Position numbers and translations under genes: made by a program. 64,000 bases of DNA from Siphonodentalium dalli (lineage: Eukaryota > Mollusca > Scaphopoda > Gadilida > Siphonodentaliidae), in NCBI GenBank assembly GCA_032622095.1, contig CP136063.1, positions 272,543,426 to 272,607,425 of the forward strand, in the 5' to 3' direction. The notes beneath the pieces are model-generated. The model did not search any database, was not told the origin of the DNA, and worked only from the letters and a program-made list of their open reading frames with translations. This document shows, in pieces, positions 26,101 to 41,100 of this stretch (positions are counted from its first letter, which is position 1; each line of letters begins with the position of its first letter).

Positions 26101-29100
26101 TTATAGGAGAAGATCTGGGCACAAACTTTTTCCATTTTTTTTGTTTAAGGGCCATAACTCTGGAAATAAAGTTGGGACACAAACCTAAATGTTTCGATTC
26201 CATGTACCTTGGCAAGGTGCATATACCTACCAAATTGCAATGTCCTACCTTTTAAACTTTCTGAGATATAAGAGTTACAAAATATATTAAGAACTATAAA
26301 TAATGAAAAAGGAAAATAAAAATATGAATAACAATATACTTCCATATTAAAATATGGAAGTATAATAAGGGAATCGCGCGGAATTGATTGGAATGTGGAT
26401 AGTATAGTTTATTGACATTTCTGTGTTCAGTTGGAACGTTCTGGTGTGACCCCCACCCATGCATCGAAATTTGGTGACGCGGATAGAAAAGTCGCCATAT
26501 ATCTGCCAATTTTCGATATATCGAGCTAATTTTTGCGTCATTGTGTTCGTACTTGATGCCCCTTTAAAAGTTAGCAGGGTTCTGGTAAGGTATTGTGGCG
26601 ACATTCTACTATGTAGGCCAATATGTATGTTGTTCAGTATATACTTTTCGAATATCTCTGGCCTCCATCGACATAATGCGGCAAGTGGGTAATCGTTTAG
26701 AAGTACTATAAATTCCCCATCGAATGACACCAAACACGTGATGATCGGTTAAAGGAATTTAAATTCATAGTGCATTTTCTGTAAACTTGAACAAAAGGAA
26801 GGGGCCACAATTTCTACATTTTTCAACCGATTCATAAAATTCACTCATAATGACACTCAGTACATTTTATAGATACTTCACAACCATTTTGGTTCAAATC
26901 GGAGACACAAAAAAATTGACAATTTTTGCCCCTCCCCTAGCCCGGAAAAATTTGAGCGGACCTTTGTCAAAATTTCGTGGTTTGGTCTTCTGTCTATGTT
27001 TAAGGCGCTCACATAGACCAAATCCAGCTGTTGCGCTTCGTCTAGGAGAAGATCTGGGCACAAGCACTTTCTACACATGGACTTTATTAGTACATTTTTC
27101 GATTTGTTATAACTTGGTCATTTCTCAACCGATTTACAAAATTCTTTCACGAGTAGCATCAGTATATCGTATAGATACACGACAGAAAAAATGGTTGGAA
27201 TCGGAGACAAGAATTTTTTTTACAAATTTTGAACCCCTCCCCAGGTTAACAAATTGTTTTCGGACCTTGGTGAAAATTTCCCCGATTCGTACCCTTTCGT
27301 TAGTTAACACGATTACGAGAACCGAATTCAGCTGCTAGACTTCTTATAGGAGAAGATCTGGGCACAAACTTTTTCCATTTTTTTTGTTTAAGGGCCATAA
27401 CTCTGGAAATAAAGTTGGGACACAAACCTAAATGTTTCGATTCCATGTACCTTGGCAAGGTGCATATACCTACCAAATTGCAATGTCCTACCTTTTAAAC
27501 TTTCTGAGATATAAGAGTTACAAAATATATTAAGAACTATAAATAATGAAAAAGAAAAAGTAAAATATGAATAACAATATACTTCCATATTAAAATATGG
27601 AAGTATAATAAGGGAATCGCGCGGAATTGATTGGAATGTGGATAGTATAGTTTATTGACATTTCTGTGTTCAGTTGGAACGTTCTGGTGTGACCCCCACC
27701 CATGCATCGAAATTTGGTGACGCGGATAGAAAAGTCGCCATATATCTGCCAATTTTCGATATATCGAGCTAATTTTTGCGTCATTGTGTTCGTACTTGAT
27801 GCCCCTTTAAAAGTTAGCAGGGTTCTGGTAAGGTATTGTGGCGACATTCTACTATGTAGGCCAATATGTATGTTGTTCAGTATATACTTTTCGAATATCT
27901 CTGGCCTCCATCGACATAATGCGGCAAGTGGGTAATCGTTTAGAAGTACTATAAATTCCCCATAGAATGACACCAAACACGTGATGATCGGTTAAAGGAA
28001 TTTAAATTCATAGTGCATTTTCTGTAAACTTGAACAAAAGGAAGGGGCCACAATTTCTACATTTTTCAACCGATTCATAAAATTCACTCATAATGACACT
28101 CAGTACATTTTATAGATACTTCACAACCATTTTGGTTCAAATCGGAGACACAAAAAAATTGACAATTTTTGCCCCTCCCCTAGCCCGGAAAAATTTGAGC
28201 GGACCTTTGTCAAAATTTCGTGGTTTGGTCTTCTGTCTATGTTTAAGGCGCTCACATAGACCAAATCCAGCTGTTGCGCTTCGTCTAGGAGAAGATCTGG
28301 GCACAAGCACTTTCTACACATGGACTTTATTAGTACATTTTTCGATTTGTTATAACTTGGTCATTTCTCAACCGATTTACAAAATTCTTTCACGAGTAGC
28401 ATCAGTATATCGTATAGATACACGACAGAAAAAATGGTTGGAATCGGAGACAAGAATTTTTTTTACAAATTTTGAACCCCTCCCCAGGTTAACAAATTGT
28501 TTTCGGACCTTGGTGAAAATTTCCCCGATTCGTACCCTTTCGTTAGTTAACACGATTACGAGAACCGAATTCAGCTGCTAGACTTCTTATAGGAGAAGAT
28601 CTGGGCACAAACTTTTTCCATTTTTTTTGTTTAAGGGCCATAACTCTGGAAATAAAGTTGGGACACAAACCTAAATGTTTCGATTCCATGTACCTTGGCA
28701 AGGTGCATATACCTACCAAATTGCAATGTCCTACCTTTTAAACTTTCTGAGATATAAGAGTTACAAAATATATTAAGAACTATAAATAATGAAAAAGAAA
28801 AATAAAAATATGAATAACAATATACTTCCATATTAAAATATGGAAGTATAATAAGGGAATCGCGCGGAATTGATTGGAATGTGGATAGTATAGTTTATTG
28901 ACATTTCTGTGTTCAGTTGGAACGTTCTGGTGTGACCCCCACCCATGCATCGAAATTTGGTGACGCGGATAGAAAAGTCGCCATATATCTGCCAATTTTC
29001 GATATATCGAGCTAATTTTTGCGTCATTGTGTTCGTACTTGATGCCCCTTTAAAAGTTAGCAGGGTTCTGGTAAGGTATTGTGGCGACATTCTACTATGT

Positions 29101-32100
29101 AGGCCAATATGTATGTTGTTCAGTATATACTTTTCGAATATCTCTGGCCTCCATCGACATAATGCGGCAAGTGGTTAATCGTTTAGAAGTACTATAAATT
29201 CCCCATCGAATGACACCAAACACGTGATGATCGGTTAAAGGAATTTAAATTCATAGTGCATTTTCTGTAAACTTGAACAAAAGGAAGGGGCCACAATTTC
29301 TACATTTTTCAACCGATTCATAAAATTCACTCATAATGACACTCAGTACATTTTATAGATACTTCACAACCATTTTGGTTCAAATCGGAGACACAAAAAA
29401 ATTGACAATTTTTGCCCCTCCCCTAGCCCGGAAAAATTTGAGCGGACCTTTGTCAAAATTTCGTGGTTTGGTCTTCTGTCTATGTTTAAGGCGCTCACAT
29501 AGACCAAATCCAGCTGTTGCGCTTCGTCTAGGAGAAGATCTGGGCACAAGCACTTTCTACACATGGACTTTATTAGTACATTTTTCGATTTGTTATAACT
29601 TGGTCATTTCTCAACCGATTTACAAAATTCTTTCACGAGTAGCATCAGTATATCGTATAGATACACGACAGAAAAAATGGTTGGAATCGGAGACAAGAAT
29701 TTTTTTTACAAATTTTGAACCCCTCCCCAGGTTAACAAATTGTTTTCGGACCTTGGTGAAAATTTCCCCGATTCGTACCCTTTCGTTAGTTAACACGATT
29801 ACGAGAACCGAATTCAGCTGCTAGACTTCTTATAGGAGAAGATCTGGGCACAAACTTTTTCCATTTTTTTTGTTTAAGGGCCATAACTCTGGAAATAAAG
29901 TTGGGACACAAACCTAAATGTTTCGATTCCATGTACCTTGGCAAGGTGCATATACCTACCAAATTGCAATGTCCTACCTTTTAAACTTTCTGAGATATAA
30001 GAGTTACAAAATATATTAAGAACTATAAATAATGAAAAAGTAAAATAAAAATATGAATAACAATATACTTCCATATTCAAATATGGAAGTATAATAAGGG
30101 AATCGCGCGGAATTGATTGGAATGTGGATAGTATAGTTTATTGACATTTCTGTGTTCAGTTGGAACGTTCTGGTGTGACCCCCACCCATGCATCGAAATT
30201 TGGTGACGCGGATAGAAAAGTCGCCATATATCTGCCAATTTTCGATATATCGAGCTAATTTTTGCGTCATTGTGTTCGTACTTGATGCCCCTTTAAAAGT
30301 TAGCAGGGTTCTGGTAAGGTATTGTGGCGACATTCTACTATGTAGGCCAATATGTATGTTGTTCAGTATATACTTTTCGAATATCTCTGGCCTCCATCGA
30401 CATAATGCGGCAAGTGGGTAATCGTTTAGAAGTACTATAAATTCCCCATCGAATGACACCAAACACGTGATGATCGGTTAAAGGAATTTAAATTCATAGT
30501 GCATTTTCTGTAAACTTGAACAAAAGGAAGGGGCCACAATTTCTACATTTTTCAACCGATTCATAAAATTCACTCATAATGACACTCAGTACATTTTATA
30601 GATACTTCACAACCATTTTGGTTCAAATCGGAGACACAAAAAAATTGACAATTTTTGCCCCTCCCCTAGCCCGGAAAAATTTGAGCGGACCTTTGTCAAA
30701 ATTTCGTGGTTTGGTCTTCTGTCTATGTTTAAGGCGCTCACATAGACCAAATCCAGCTGTTGCGCTTCGTCTAGGAGAAGATCTGGGCACAAGCACTTTC
30801 TACACATGGACTTTATTAGTACATTTTTCGATTTGTTATAACTTGGTCATTTCTCAACCGATTTACAAAATTCTTTCACGAGTAGCATCAGTATATCGTA
30901 TAGATACACGACAGAAAAAATGGTTGGAATCGGAGACAAGAATTTTTTTTACAAATTTTGAACCCCTCCCCAGGTTAACAAATTGTTTTCGGACCTTGGT
31001 GAAAATTTCCCCGATTCGTACCCTTTCGTTAGTTAACACGATTACGAGAACCGAATTCAGCTGCTAGACTTCTTATAGGAGAAGATCTGGGCACAAACTT
31101 TTTCCATTTTTTTTGTTTAAGGGCCATAACTCTGGAAATAAAGTTGGGACACAAACCTAAATGTTTCGATTCCATGTACCTTGGCAAGGTGCATATACCT
31201 ACCAAATTGCAATGTCCTACCTTTTAAACTTTCTGAGATATAAGAGTTACAAAATATATTAAGAACTATAAATAATGAAAAATAAAAATAAAAATATGAA
31301 TAACAATATACTTCCATATTAAAATATGGAAGTATAATAAGGGAATCGCGCGGAATTGATTGGAATGTGGATAGTATAGTTTATTGACATTTCTGTGTTC
31401 AGTTGGAACGTTCTGGTGTGACCCCCACCCATGCATCGAAATTTGGTGACGCGGATAGAAAAGTCGCCATATATCTGCCAATTTTCGATATATCGAGCTA
31501 ATTTTTGCGTCATTGTGTTCGTACTTGATGCCCCTTTAAAAGTTAGCAGGGTTCTGGTAAGGTATTGTGGCGACATTCTACTATGTAGGCCAATATGTAT
31601 GTTGTTCAGTATATACTTTTCGAATATCTCTGGCCTCCATCGACATAATGCGGCAAGTGGGTAATCGTTTAGAAGTACTATAAATTCCCCATCGAATGAC
31701 ACCAAACACGTGATGATCGGTTAAAGGAATTTAAATTCATAGTGCATTTTCTGTAAACTTGAACAAAAGGAAGGGGCCACAATTTCTACATTTTTCAACC
31801 GATTCATAAAATTCACTCATAATGACACTCAGTACATTTTATAGATACTTCACAACCATTTTGGTTCAAATCGGAGACACAAAAAAATTGACAATTTTTG
31901 CCCCTCCCCTAGCCCGGAAAAATTTGAGCGGACCTTTGTCAAAATTTCGTGGTTTGGTCTTCTGTCTATGTTTAAGGCGCTCACATAGACCAAATCCAGC
32001 TGTTGCGCTTCGTCTAGGAGAAGATCTGGGCACAAGCACTTTCTACACATGGACTTTATTAGTACATTTTTCGATTTGTTATAACTTGGTCATTTCTCAA

Positions 32101-35100
32101 CCGATTTACAAAATTCTTTCACGAGTAGCATCAGTATATCGTATAGATACACGACAGAAAAAATGGTTGGAATCGGAGACAAGAATTTTTTTTACAAATT
32201 TTGAACCCCTCCCCAGGTTAACAAATTGTTTTCGGACCTTGGTGAAAATTTCCCCGATTCGTACCCTTTCGTTAGTTAACACGATTACGAGAACCGAATT
32301 CAGCTGCTAGACTTCTTATAGGAGAAGATCTGGGCACAAACTTTTTCCATTTTTTTTGTTTAAGGGCCATAACTCTGGAAATAAAGTTGGGACACAAACC
32401 TAAATGTTTCGATTCCATGTACCTTGGCAAGGTGCATATACCTACCAAATTGCAATGTCCTACCTTTTAAACTTTCTGAGATATAAGAGTTACAAAATAT
32501 ATTAAGAACTATAAATAATGAAAAAGAAAAATAAAAATATGAATAACAATATACTTCCATATTAAAATATGGAAGTATAATAAGGGAATCGCGCGGAATT
32601 GATTGGAATGTGGATAGTATAGTTTATTGACATTTCTGTGTTCAGTTGGACCGTTCTGGTGTGACCCCCACCCATGCATCGAAATTTGGTGACGCGGATA
32701 GAAAAGTCGCCATATATCTGCCAATTTTCGATATATCGAGCTAATTTTTGCGTCATTGTGTTCGTACTTGATGCCCCTTTAAAAGTTAGCAGGGTTCTGG
32801 TAAGGTATTGTGGCGACATTCTACTATGTAGGCCAATATGTATGTTGTTCAGTATATACTTTTCGAATATCTCTGGCCTCCATCGACATAATGCGGCAAG
32901 TGGGTAATCGTTTAGAAGTACTATAAATTCCCCATCGAATGACACCAAACACGTGATGATCGGTTAAAGGAATTTAAATTCATAGTGCATTTTCTGTAAA
33001 CTTGAACAAAAGGAAGGGGCCACAATTTCTACATTTTTCAACCGATTCATAAAATTCACTCATAATGACACTCAGTACATTTTATAGATACTTCACAACC
33101 ATTTTGGTTCAAATCGGAGACACAAAAAAATTGACAATTTTTGCCCCTCCCCTAGCCCGGAAAAATTTGAGCGGACCTTTGTCAAAATTTCGTGGTTTGG
33201 TCTTCTGTCTATGTTTAAGGCGCTCACATAGACCAAATCCAGCTGTTGCGCTTCGTCTAGGAGAAGATCTGGGCACAAGCACTTTCTACACATGGACTTT
33301 ATTAGTACATTTTTCGATTTGTTATAACTTGGTCATTTCTCAACCGATTTACAAAATTCTTTCACGAGTAGCATCAGTATATCGTATAGATACACGACAG
33401 AAAAAATGGTTGGAATCGGAGACAAGAATTTTTTTTACAAATTTTGAACCCCTCCCCAGGTTAACAAATTGTTTTCGGACCTTGGTGAAAATTTCCCCGA
33501 TTCGTACCCTTTCGTTAGTTAACACGATTACGAGAACCGAATTCAGCTGCTAGACTTCTTATAGGAGAAGATCTGGGCACAAACTTTTTCCATTTTTTTT
33601 GTTTAAGGGCCATAACTCTGGAAATAAAGTTGGGACACAAACCTAAATGTTTCGATTCCATGTACCTTGGCAAGGTGCATATACCTACCAAATTGCAATG
33701 TCCTACCTTTTAAACTTTCTGAGATATAAGAGTTACAAAATATATTAAGAACTATAAATAATGAAAAAGTAAAATAAAAATATGAATAACAATATACTTC
33801 CATATTAAAATATGGAAGTATAATAAGGGAATCGCGCGGAATTGATTGGAATGTGGATAGTATAGTTTATTGACATTTCTGTGTTCAGTTGGAACGTTCT
33901 GGTGTGACCCCCACCCATGCATCGAAATTTGGTGACGCGGATAGAAAAGTCGCCATATATCTGCCAATTTTCGATATATCGAGCTAATTTTTGCGTCATT
34001 GTGTTCGTACTTGATGCCCCTTTAAAAGTTAGCAGGGTTCTGGTAAGGTATTGTGGCGACATTCTACTATGTAGGCCAATATGTATGTTGTTCAGTATAT
34101 ACTTTTCGAATATCTCTGGCCTCCATCGACATAATGCGGCAAGTGGGTAATCGTTTAGAAGTACTATAAATTCCCCATCGAATGACACCAAACACGTGAT
34201 GATCGGTTAAAGGAATTTAAATTCATAGTGCATTTTCTGTAAACTTGAACAAAAGGAAGGGGCCACAATTTCTACATTTTTCAACCGATTCATAAAATTC
34301 ACTCATAATGACACTCAGTACATTTTATAGATACTTCACAACCATTTTGGTTCAAATCGGAGACACAAAAAAATTGACAATTTTTGCCCCTCCCCTAGCC
34401 CGGAAAAATTTGAGCGGACCTTTGTCAAAATTTCGTGGTTTGGTCTTCTGTCTATGTTTAAGGCGCTCACATAGACCAAATCCAGCTGTTGCGCTTCGTC
34501 TAGGAGAAGATCTGGGCACAAGCACTTTCTACACATGGACTTTATTAGTACATTTTTCGATTTGTTATAACTTGGTCATTTCTCAACCGATTTACAAAAT
34601 TCTTTCACGAGTAGCATCAGTATATCGTATAGATACACGACAGAAAAAATGGTTGGAATCGGAGACAAGAATTTTTTTTACAAATTTTGAACCCCTCCCC
34701 AGGTTAACAAATTGTTTTCGGACCTTGGTGAAAATTTCCCCGATTCGTACCCTTTCGTTAGTTAACACGATTACGAGAACCGAATTCAGCTGCTAGACTT
34801 CTTATAGGAGAAGATCTGGGCACAAACTTTTTCCATTTTTTTTGTTTAAGGGCCATAACTCTGGAAATAAAGTTGGGACACAAACCTAAATGTTTCGATT
34901 CCATGTACCTTGGCAAGGTGCATATACCTACCAAATTGCAATGTCCTACCTTTTAAACTTTCTGAGATATAAGAGTTACAAAATATATTAAGAACTATAA
35001 ATAATGAAAAATAAAAATAAAAATATGAATAACAATATACTTCCATATTAAAATATGGAAGTATAATAAGGGAATCGCGCGGAATTGATTGGAATGTGGA

Positions 35101-38100
35101 TAGTATAGTTTATTGACATTTCTGTGTTCAGTTGGAACGTTCTGGTGTGACCCCCACCCATGCATCGAAATTTGGTGACGCGGATAGAAAAGTCGCCATA
35201 TATCTGCCAATTTTCGATATATCGAGCTAATTTTTGCGTCATTGTGTTCGTACTTGATGCCCCTTTAAAAGTTAGCAGGGTTCTGGTAAGGTATTGTGGC
35301 GACATTCTACTATGTAGGCCAATATGTATGTTGTTCAGTATATACTTTTCGAATATCTCTGGCCTCCATCGACATAATGCGGCAAGTGGGTAATCGTTTA
35401 GAAGTACTATAAATTCCCCATCGAATGACACCAAACACGTGATGATCGGTTAAAGGAATTTAAATTCATAGTGCATTTTCTGTAAACTTGAACAAAAGGA
35501 AGGGGCCACAATTTCTACATTTTTCAACCGATTCATAAAATTCACTCATAATGACACTCAGTACATTTTATAGATACTTCACAACCATTTTGGTTCAAAT
35601 CGGAGACACAAAAAAATTGACAATTTTTGCCCCTCCCCTAGCCCGGAAAAATTTGAGCGGACCTTTGTCAAAATTTCGTGGTTTGGTCTTCTGTCTATGT
35701 TTAAGGCGCTCACATAGACCAAATCCAGCTGTTGCGCTTCGTCTAGGAGAAGATCTGGGCACAAGCACTTTCTACACATGGACTTTATTAGTACATTTTT
35801 CGATTTGTTATAACTTGGTCATTTCTCAACCGATTTACAAAATTCTTTCACGAGTAGCATCAGTATATCGTATAGATACACGACAGAAAAAATGGTTGGA
35901 ATCGGAGACAAGAATTTTTTTTACAAATTTTGAACCCCTCCCCAGGTTAACAAATTGTTTTCGGACCTTGGTGAAAATTTCCCCGATTCGTACCCTTTCG
36001 TTAGTTAACACGATTACGAGAACCGAATTCAGCTGCTAGACTTCTTATAGGAGAAGATCTGGGCACAAACTTTTTCCATTTTTTTTGTTTAAGGGCCATA
36101 ACTCTGGAAATAAAGTTGGGACACAAACCTAAATGTTTCGATTCCATGTACCTTGGCAAGGTGCATATACCTACCAAATTGCAATGTCCTACCTTTTAAA
36201 CTTTCTGAGATATAAGAGTTACAAAATATATTAAGAACTATAAATAATGAAAAAGAAAAATAAAAATATGAATAACAATATACTTCCATATTAAAATATG
36301 GAAGTATAATAAGGGAATCGCGCGGAATTGATTGGAATGTGGATAGTATAGTTTATTGACATTTCTGTGTTCAGTTGGACCGTTCTGGTGTGACCCCCAC
36401 CCATGCATCGAAATTTGGTGACGCGGATAGAAAAGTCGCCATATATCTGCCAATTTTCGATATATCGAGCTAATTTTTGCGTCATTGTGTTCGTACTTGA
36501 TGCCCCTTTAAAAGTTAGCAGGGTTCTGGTAAGGTATTGTGGCGACATTCTACTATGTAGGCCAATATGTATGTTGTTCAGTATATACTTTTCGAATATC
36601 TCTGGCCTCCATCGACATAATGCGGCAAGTGGGTAATCGTTTAGAAGTACTATAAATTCCCCATCGAATGACACCAAACACGTGATGATCGGTTAAAGGA
36701 ATTTAAATTCATAGTGCATTTTCTGTAAACTTGAACAAAAGGAAGGGGCCACAATTTCTACATTTTTCAACCGATTCATAAAATTCACTCATAATGACAC
36801 TCAGTACATTTTATAGATACTTCACAACCATTTTGGTTCAAATCGGAGACACAAAAAAATTGACAATTTTTGCCCCTCCCCTAGCCCGGAAAAATTTGAG
36901 CGGACCTTTGTCAAAATTTCGTGGTTTGGTCTTCTGTCTATGTTTAAGGCGCTCACATAGACCAAATCCAGCTGTTGCGCTTCGTCTAGGAGAAGATCTG
37001 GGCACAAGCACTTTCTACACATGGACTTTATTAGTACATTTTTCGATTTGTTATAACTTGGTCATTTCTCAACCGATTTACAAAATTCTTTCACGAGTAG
37101 CATCAGTATATCGTATAGATACACGACAGAAAAAATGGTTGGAATCGGAGACAAGAATTTTTTTTACAAATTTTGAACCCCTCCCCAGGTTAACAAATTG
37201 TTTTCGGACCTTGGTGAAAATTTCCCCGATTCGTACCCTTTCGTTAGTTAACACGATTACGAGAACCGAATTCAGCTGCTAGACTTCTTATAGGAGAAGA
37301 TCTGGGCACAAACTTTTTCCATTTTTTTTGTTTAAGGGCCATAACTCTGGAAATAAAGTTGGGACACAAACCTAAATGTTTCGATTCCATGTACCTTGGC
37401 AAGGTGCATATACCTACCAAATTGCAATGTCCTACCTTTTAAACTTTCTGAGATATAAGAGTTACAAAATATATTAAGAACTATAAATAATGAAAAAGGA
37501 AAATAAAAATATGAATAACAATATACTTCCATATTAAAATATGGAAGTATAATAAGGGAATCGCGCGGAATTGATTGGAATGTGGATAGTATAGTTTATT
37601 GACATTTCTGTGTTCAGTTGGAACGTTCTGGTGTGACCCCCACCCATGCATCGAAATTTGGTGACGCGGATAGAAAAGTCGCCATATATCTGCCAATTTT
37701 CGATATATCGAGCTAATTTTTGCGTCATTGTGTTCGTACTTGATGCCCCTTTAAAAGTTAGCAGGGTTCTGGTAAGGTATTGTGGCGACATTCTACTATG
37801 TAGGCCAATATGTATGTTGTTCAGTATATACTTTTCGAATATCTCTGGCCTCCATCGACATAATGCGGCAAGTGGGTAATCGTTTAGAAGTACTATAAAT
37901 TCCCCATCGAATGACACCAAACACGTGATGATCGGTTAAAGGAATTTAAATTCATAGTGCATTTTCTGTAAACTTGAACAAAAGGAAGGGGCCACAATTT
38001 CTACATTTTTCAACCGATTCATAAAATTCACTCATAATGACACTCAGTACATTTTATAGATACTTCACAACCATTTTGGTTCAAATCGGAGACACAAAAA

Positions 38101-41100
38101 AATTGACAATTTTTGCCCCTCCCCTAGCCCGGAAAAATTTGAGCGGACCTTTGTCAAAATTTCGTGGTTTGGTCTTCTGTCTATGTTTAAGGCGCTCACA
38201 TAGACCAAATCCAGCTGTTGCGCTTCGTCTAGGAGAAGATCTGGGCACAAGCACTTTCTACACATGGACTTTATTAGTACATTTTTCGATTTGTTATAAC
38301 TTGGTCATTTCTCAACCGATTTACAAAATTCTTTCACGAGTAGCATCAGTATATCGTATAGATACACGACAGAAAAAATGGTTGGAATCGGAGACAAGAA
38401 TTTTTTTTACAAATTTTGAACCCCTCCCCAGGTTAACAAATTGTTTTCGGACCTTGGTGAAAATTTCCCCGATTCGTACCCTTTCGTTAGTTAACACGAT
38501 TACGAGAACCGAATTCAGCTGCTAGACTTCTTATAGGAGAAGATCTGGGCACAAACTTTTTCCATTTTTTTTGTTTAAGGGCCATAACTCTGGAAATAAA
38601 GTTGGGACACAAACCTAAATGTTTCGATTCCATGTACCTTGGCAAGGTGCATATACCTACCAAATTGCAATGTCCTACCTTTTAAACTTTCTGAGATATA
38701 AGAGTTACAAAATATATTAAGAACTATAAATAATGAAAAATAAAAATAAAAATATGAATAACAATATACTTCCATATTAAAATATGGAAGTATAATAAGG
38801 GAATCGCGCGGAATTGATTGGAATGTGGATAGTATAGTTTATTGACATTTCTGTGTTCAGTTGGAACGTTCTGGTGTGACCCCCACCCATGCATCGAAAT
38901 TTGGTGACGCGGATAGAAAAGTCGCCATATATCTGCCAATTTTCGATATATCGAGCTAATTTTTGCGTCATTGTGTTCGTACTTGATGCCCCTTTAAAAG
39001 TTAGCAGGGTTCTGGTAAGGTATTGTGGCGACATTCTACTATGTAGGCCAATATGTATGTTGTTCAGTATATACTTTTCGAATATCTCTGGCCTCCATCG
39101 ACATAATGCGGCAAGTGGGTAATCGTTTAGAAGTACTATAAATTCCCCATCGAATGACACCAAACACGTGATGATCGGTTAAAGGAATTTAAATTCATAG
39201 TGCATTTTCTGTAAACTTGAACAAAAGGAAGGGGCCACAATTTCTACATTTTTCAACCGATTCATAAAATTCACTCATAATGACACTCAGTACATTTTAT
39301 AGATACTTCACAACCATTTTGGTTCAAATCGGAGACACAAAAAAATTGACAATTTTTGCCCCTCCCCTAGCCCGGAAAAATTTGAGCGGACCTTTGTCAA
39401 AATTTCGTGGTTTGGTCTTCTGTCTATGTTTAAGGCGCTCACATAGACCAAATCCAGCTGTTGCGCTTCGTCTAGGAGAAGATCTGGGCACAAGCACTTT
39501 CTACACATGGACTTTATTAGTACATTTTTCGATTTGTTATAACTTGGTCATTTCTCAACCGATTTACAAAATTCTTTCACGAGTAGCATCAGTATATCGT
39601 ATAGATACACGACAGAAAAAATGGTTGGAATCGGAGACAAGAATTTTTTTTACAAATTTTGAACCCCTCCCCAGGTTAACAAATTGTTTTCGGACCTTGG
39701 TGAAAATTTCCCCGATTCGTACCCTTTCGTTAGTTAACACGATTACGAGAACCGAATTCAGCTGCTAGACTTCTTATAGGAGAAGATCTGGGCACAAACT
39801 TTTTCCATTTTTTTTGTTTAAGGGCCATAACTCTGGAAATAAAGTTGGGACACAAACCTAAATGTTTCGATTCCATGTACCTTGGCAAGGTGCATATACC
39901 TACCAAATTGCAATGTCCTACCTTTTAAACTTTCTGAGATATAAGAGTTACAAAATATATTAAGAACTATAAATAATGAAAAAGTAAAATAAAAATATGA
40001 ATAACAATATACTTCCATATTAAAATATGGAAGTATAATAAGGGAATCGCGCGGAATTGATTGGAATGTGGATAGTATAGTTTATTGACATTTCTGTGTT
40101 CAGTTGGAACGTTCTGGTGTGACCCCCACCCATGCATCGAAATTTGGTGACGCGGATAGAAAAGTCGCCATATATCTGCCAATTTTCGATATATCGAGCT
40201 AATTTTTGCGTCATTGTGTTCGTACTTGATGCCCCTTTAAAAGTTAGCAGGGTTCTGGTAAGGTATTGTGGCGACATTCTACTATGTAGGCCAATATGTA
40301 TGTTGTTCAGTATATACTTTTCGAATATCTCTGGCCTCCATCGACATAATGCGGCAAGTGGGTAATCGTTTAGAAGTACTATAAATTCCCCATCGAATGA
40401 CACCAAACACGTGATGATCGGTTAAAGGAATTTAAATTCATAGTGCATTTTCTGTAAACTTGAACAAAAGGAAGGGGCCACAATTTCTACATTTTTCAAC
40501 CGATTCATAAAATTCACTCATAATGACACTCAGTACATTTTATAGATACTTCACAACCATTTTGGTTCAAATCGGAGACACAAAAAAATTGACAATTTTT
40601 GCCCCTCCCCTAGCCCGGAAAAATTTGAGCGGACCTTTGTCAAAATTTCGTGGTTTGGTCTTCTGTCTATGTTTAAGGCGCTCACATAGACCAAATCCAG
40701 CTGTTGCGCTTCGTCTAGGAGAAGATCTGGGCACAAGCACTTTCTACACATGGACTTTATTAGTACATTTTTCGATTTGTTATAACTTGGTCATTTCTCA
40801 ACCGATTTACAAAATTCTTTCACGAGTAGCATCAGTATATCGTATAGATACACGACAGAAAAAATGGTTGGAATCGGAGACAAGAATTTTTTTTACAAAT
40901 TTTGAACCCCTCCCCAGGTTAACAAATTGTTTTCGGACCTTGGTGAAAATTTCCCCGATTCGTACCCTTTCGTTAGTTAACACGATTACGAGAACCGAAT
41001 TCAGCTGCTAGACTTCTTATAGGAGAAGATCTGGGCACAAACTTTTTCCATTTTTTTTGTTTAAGGGCCATAACTCTGGAAATAAAGTTGGGACACAAAC

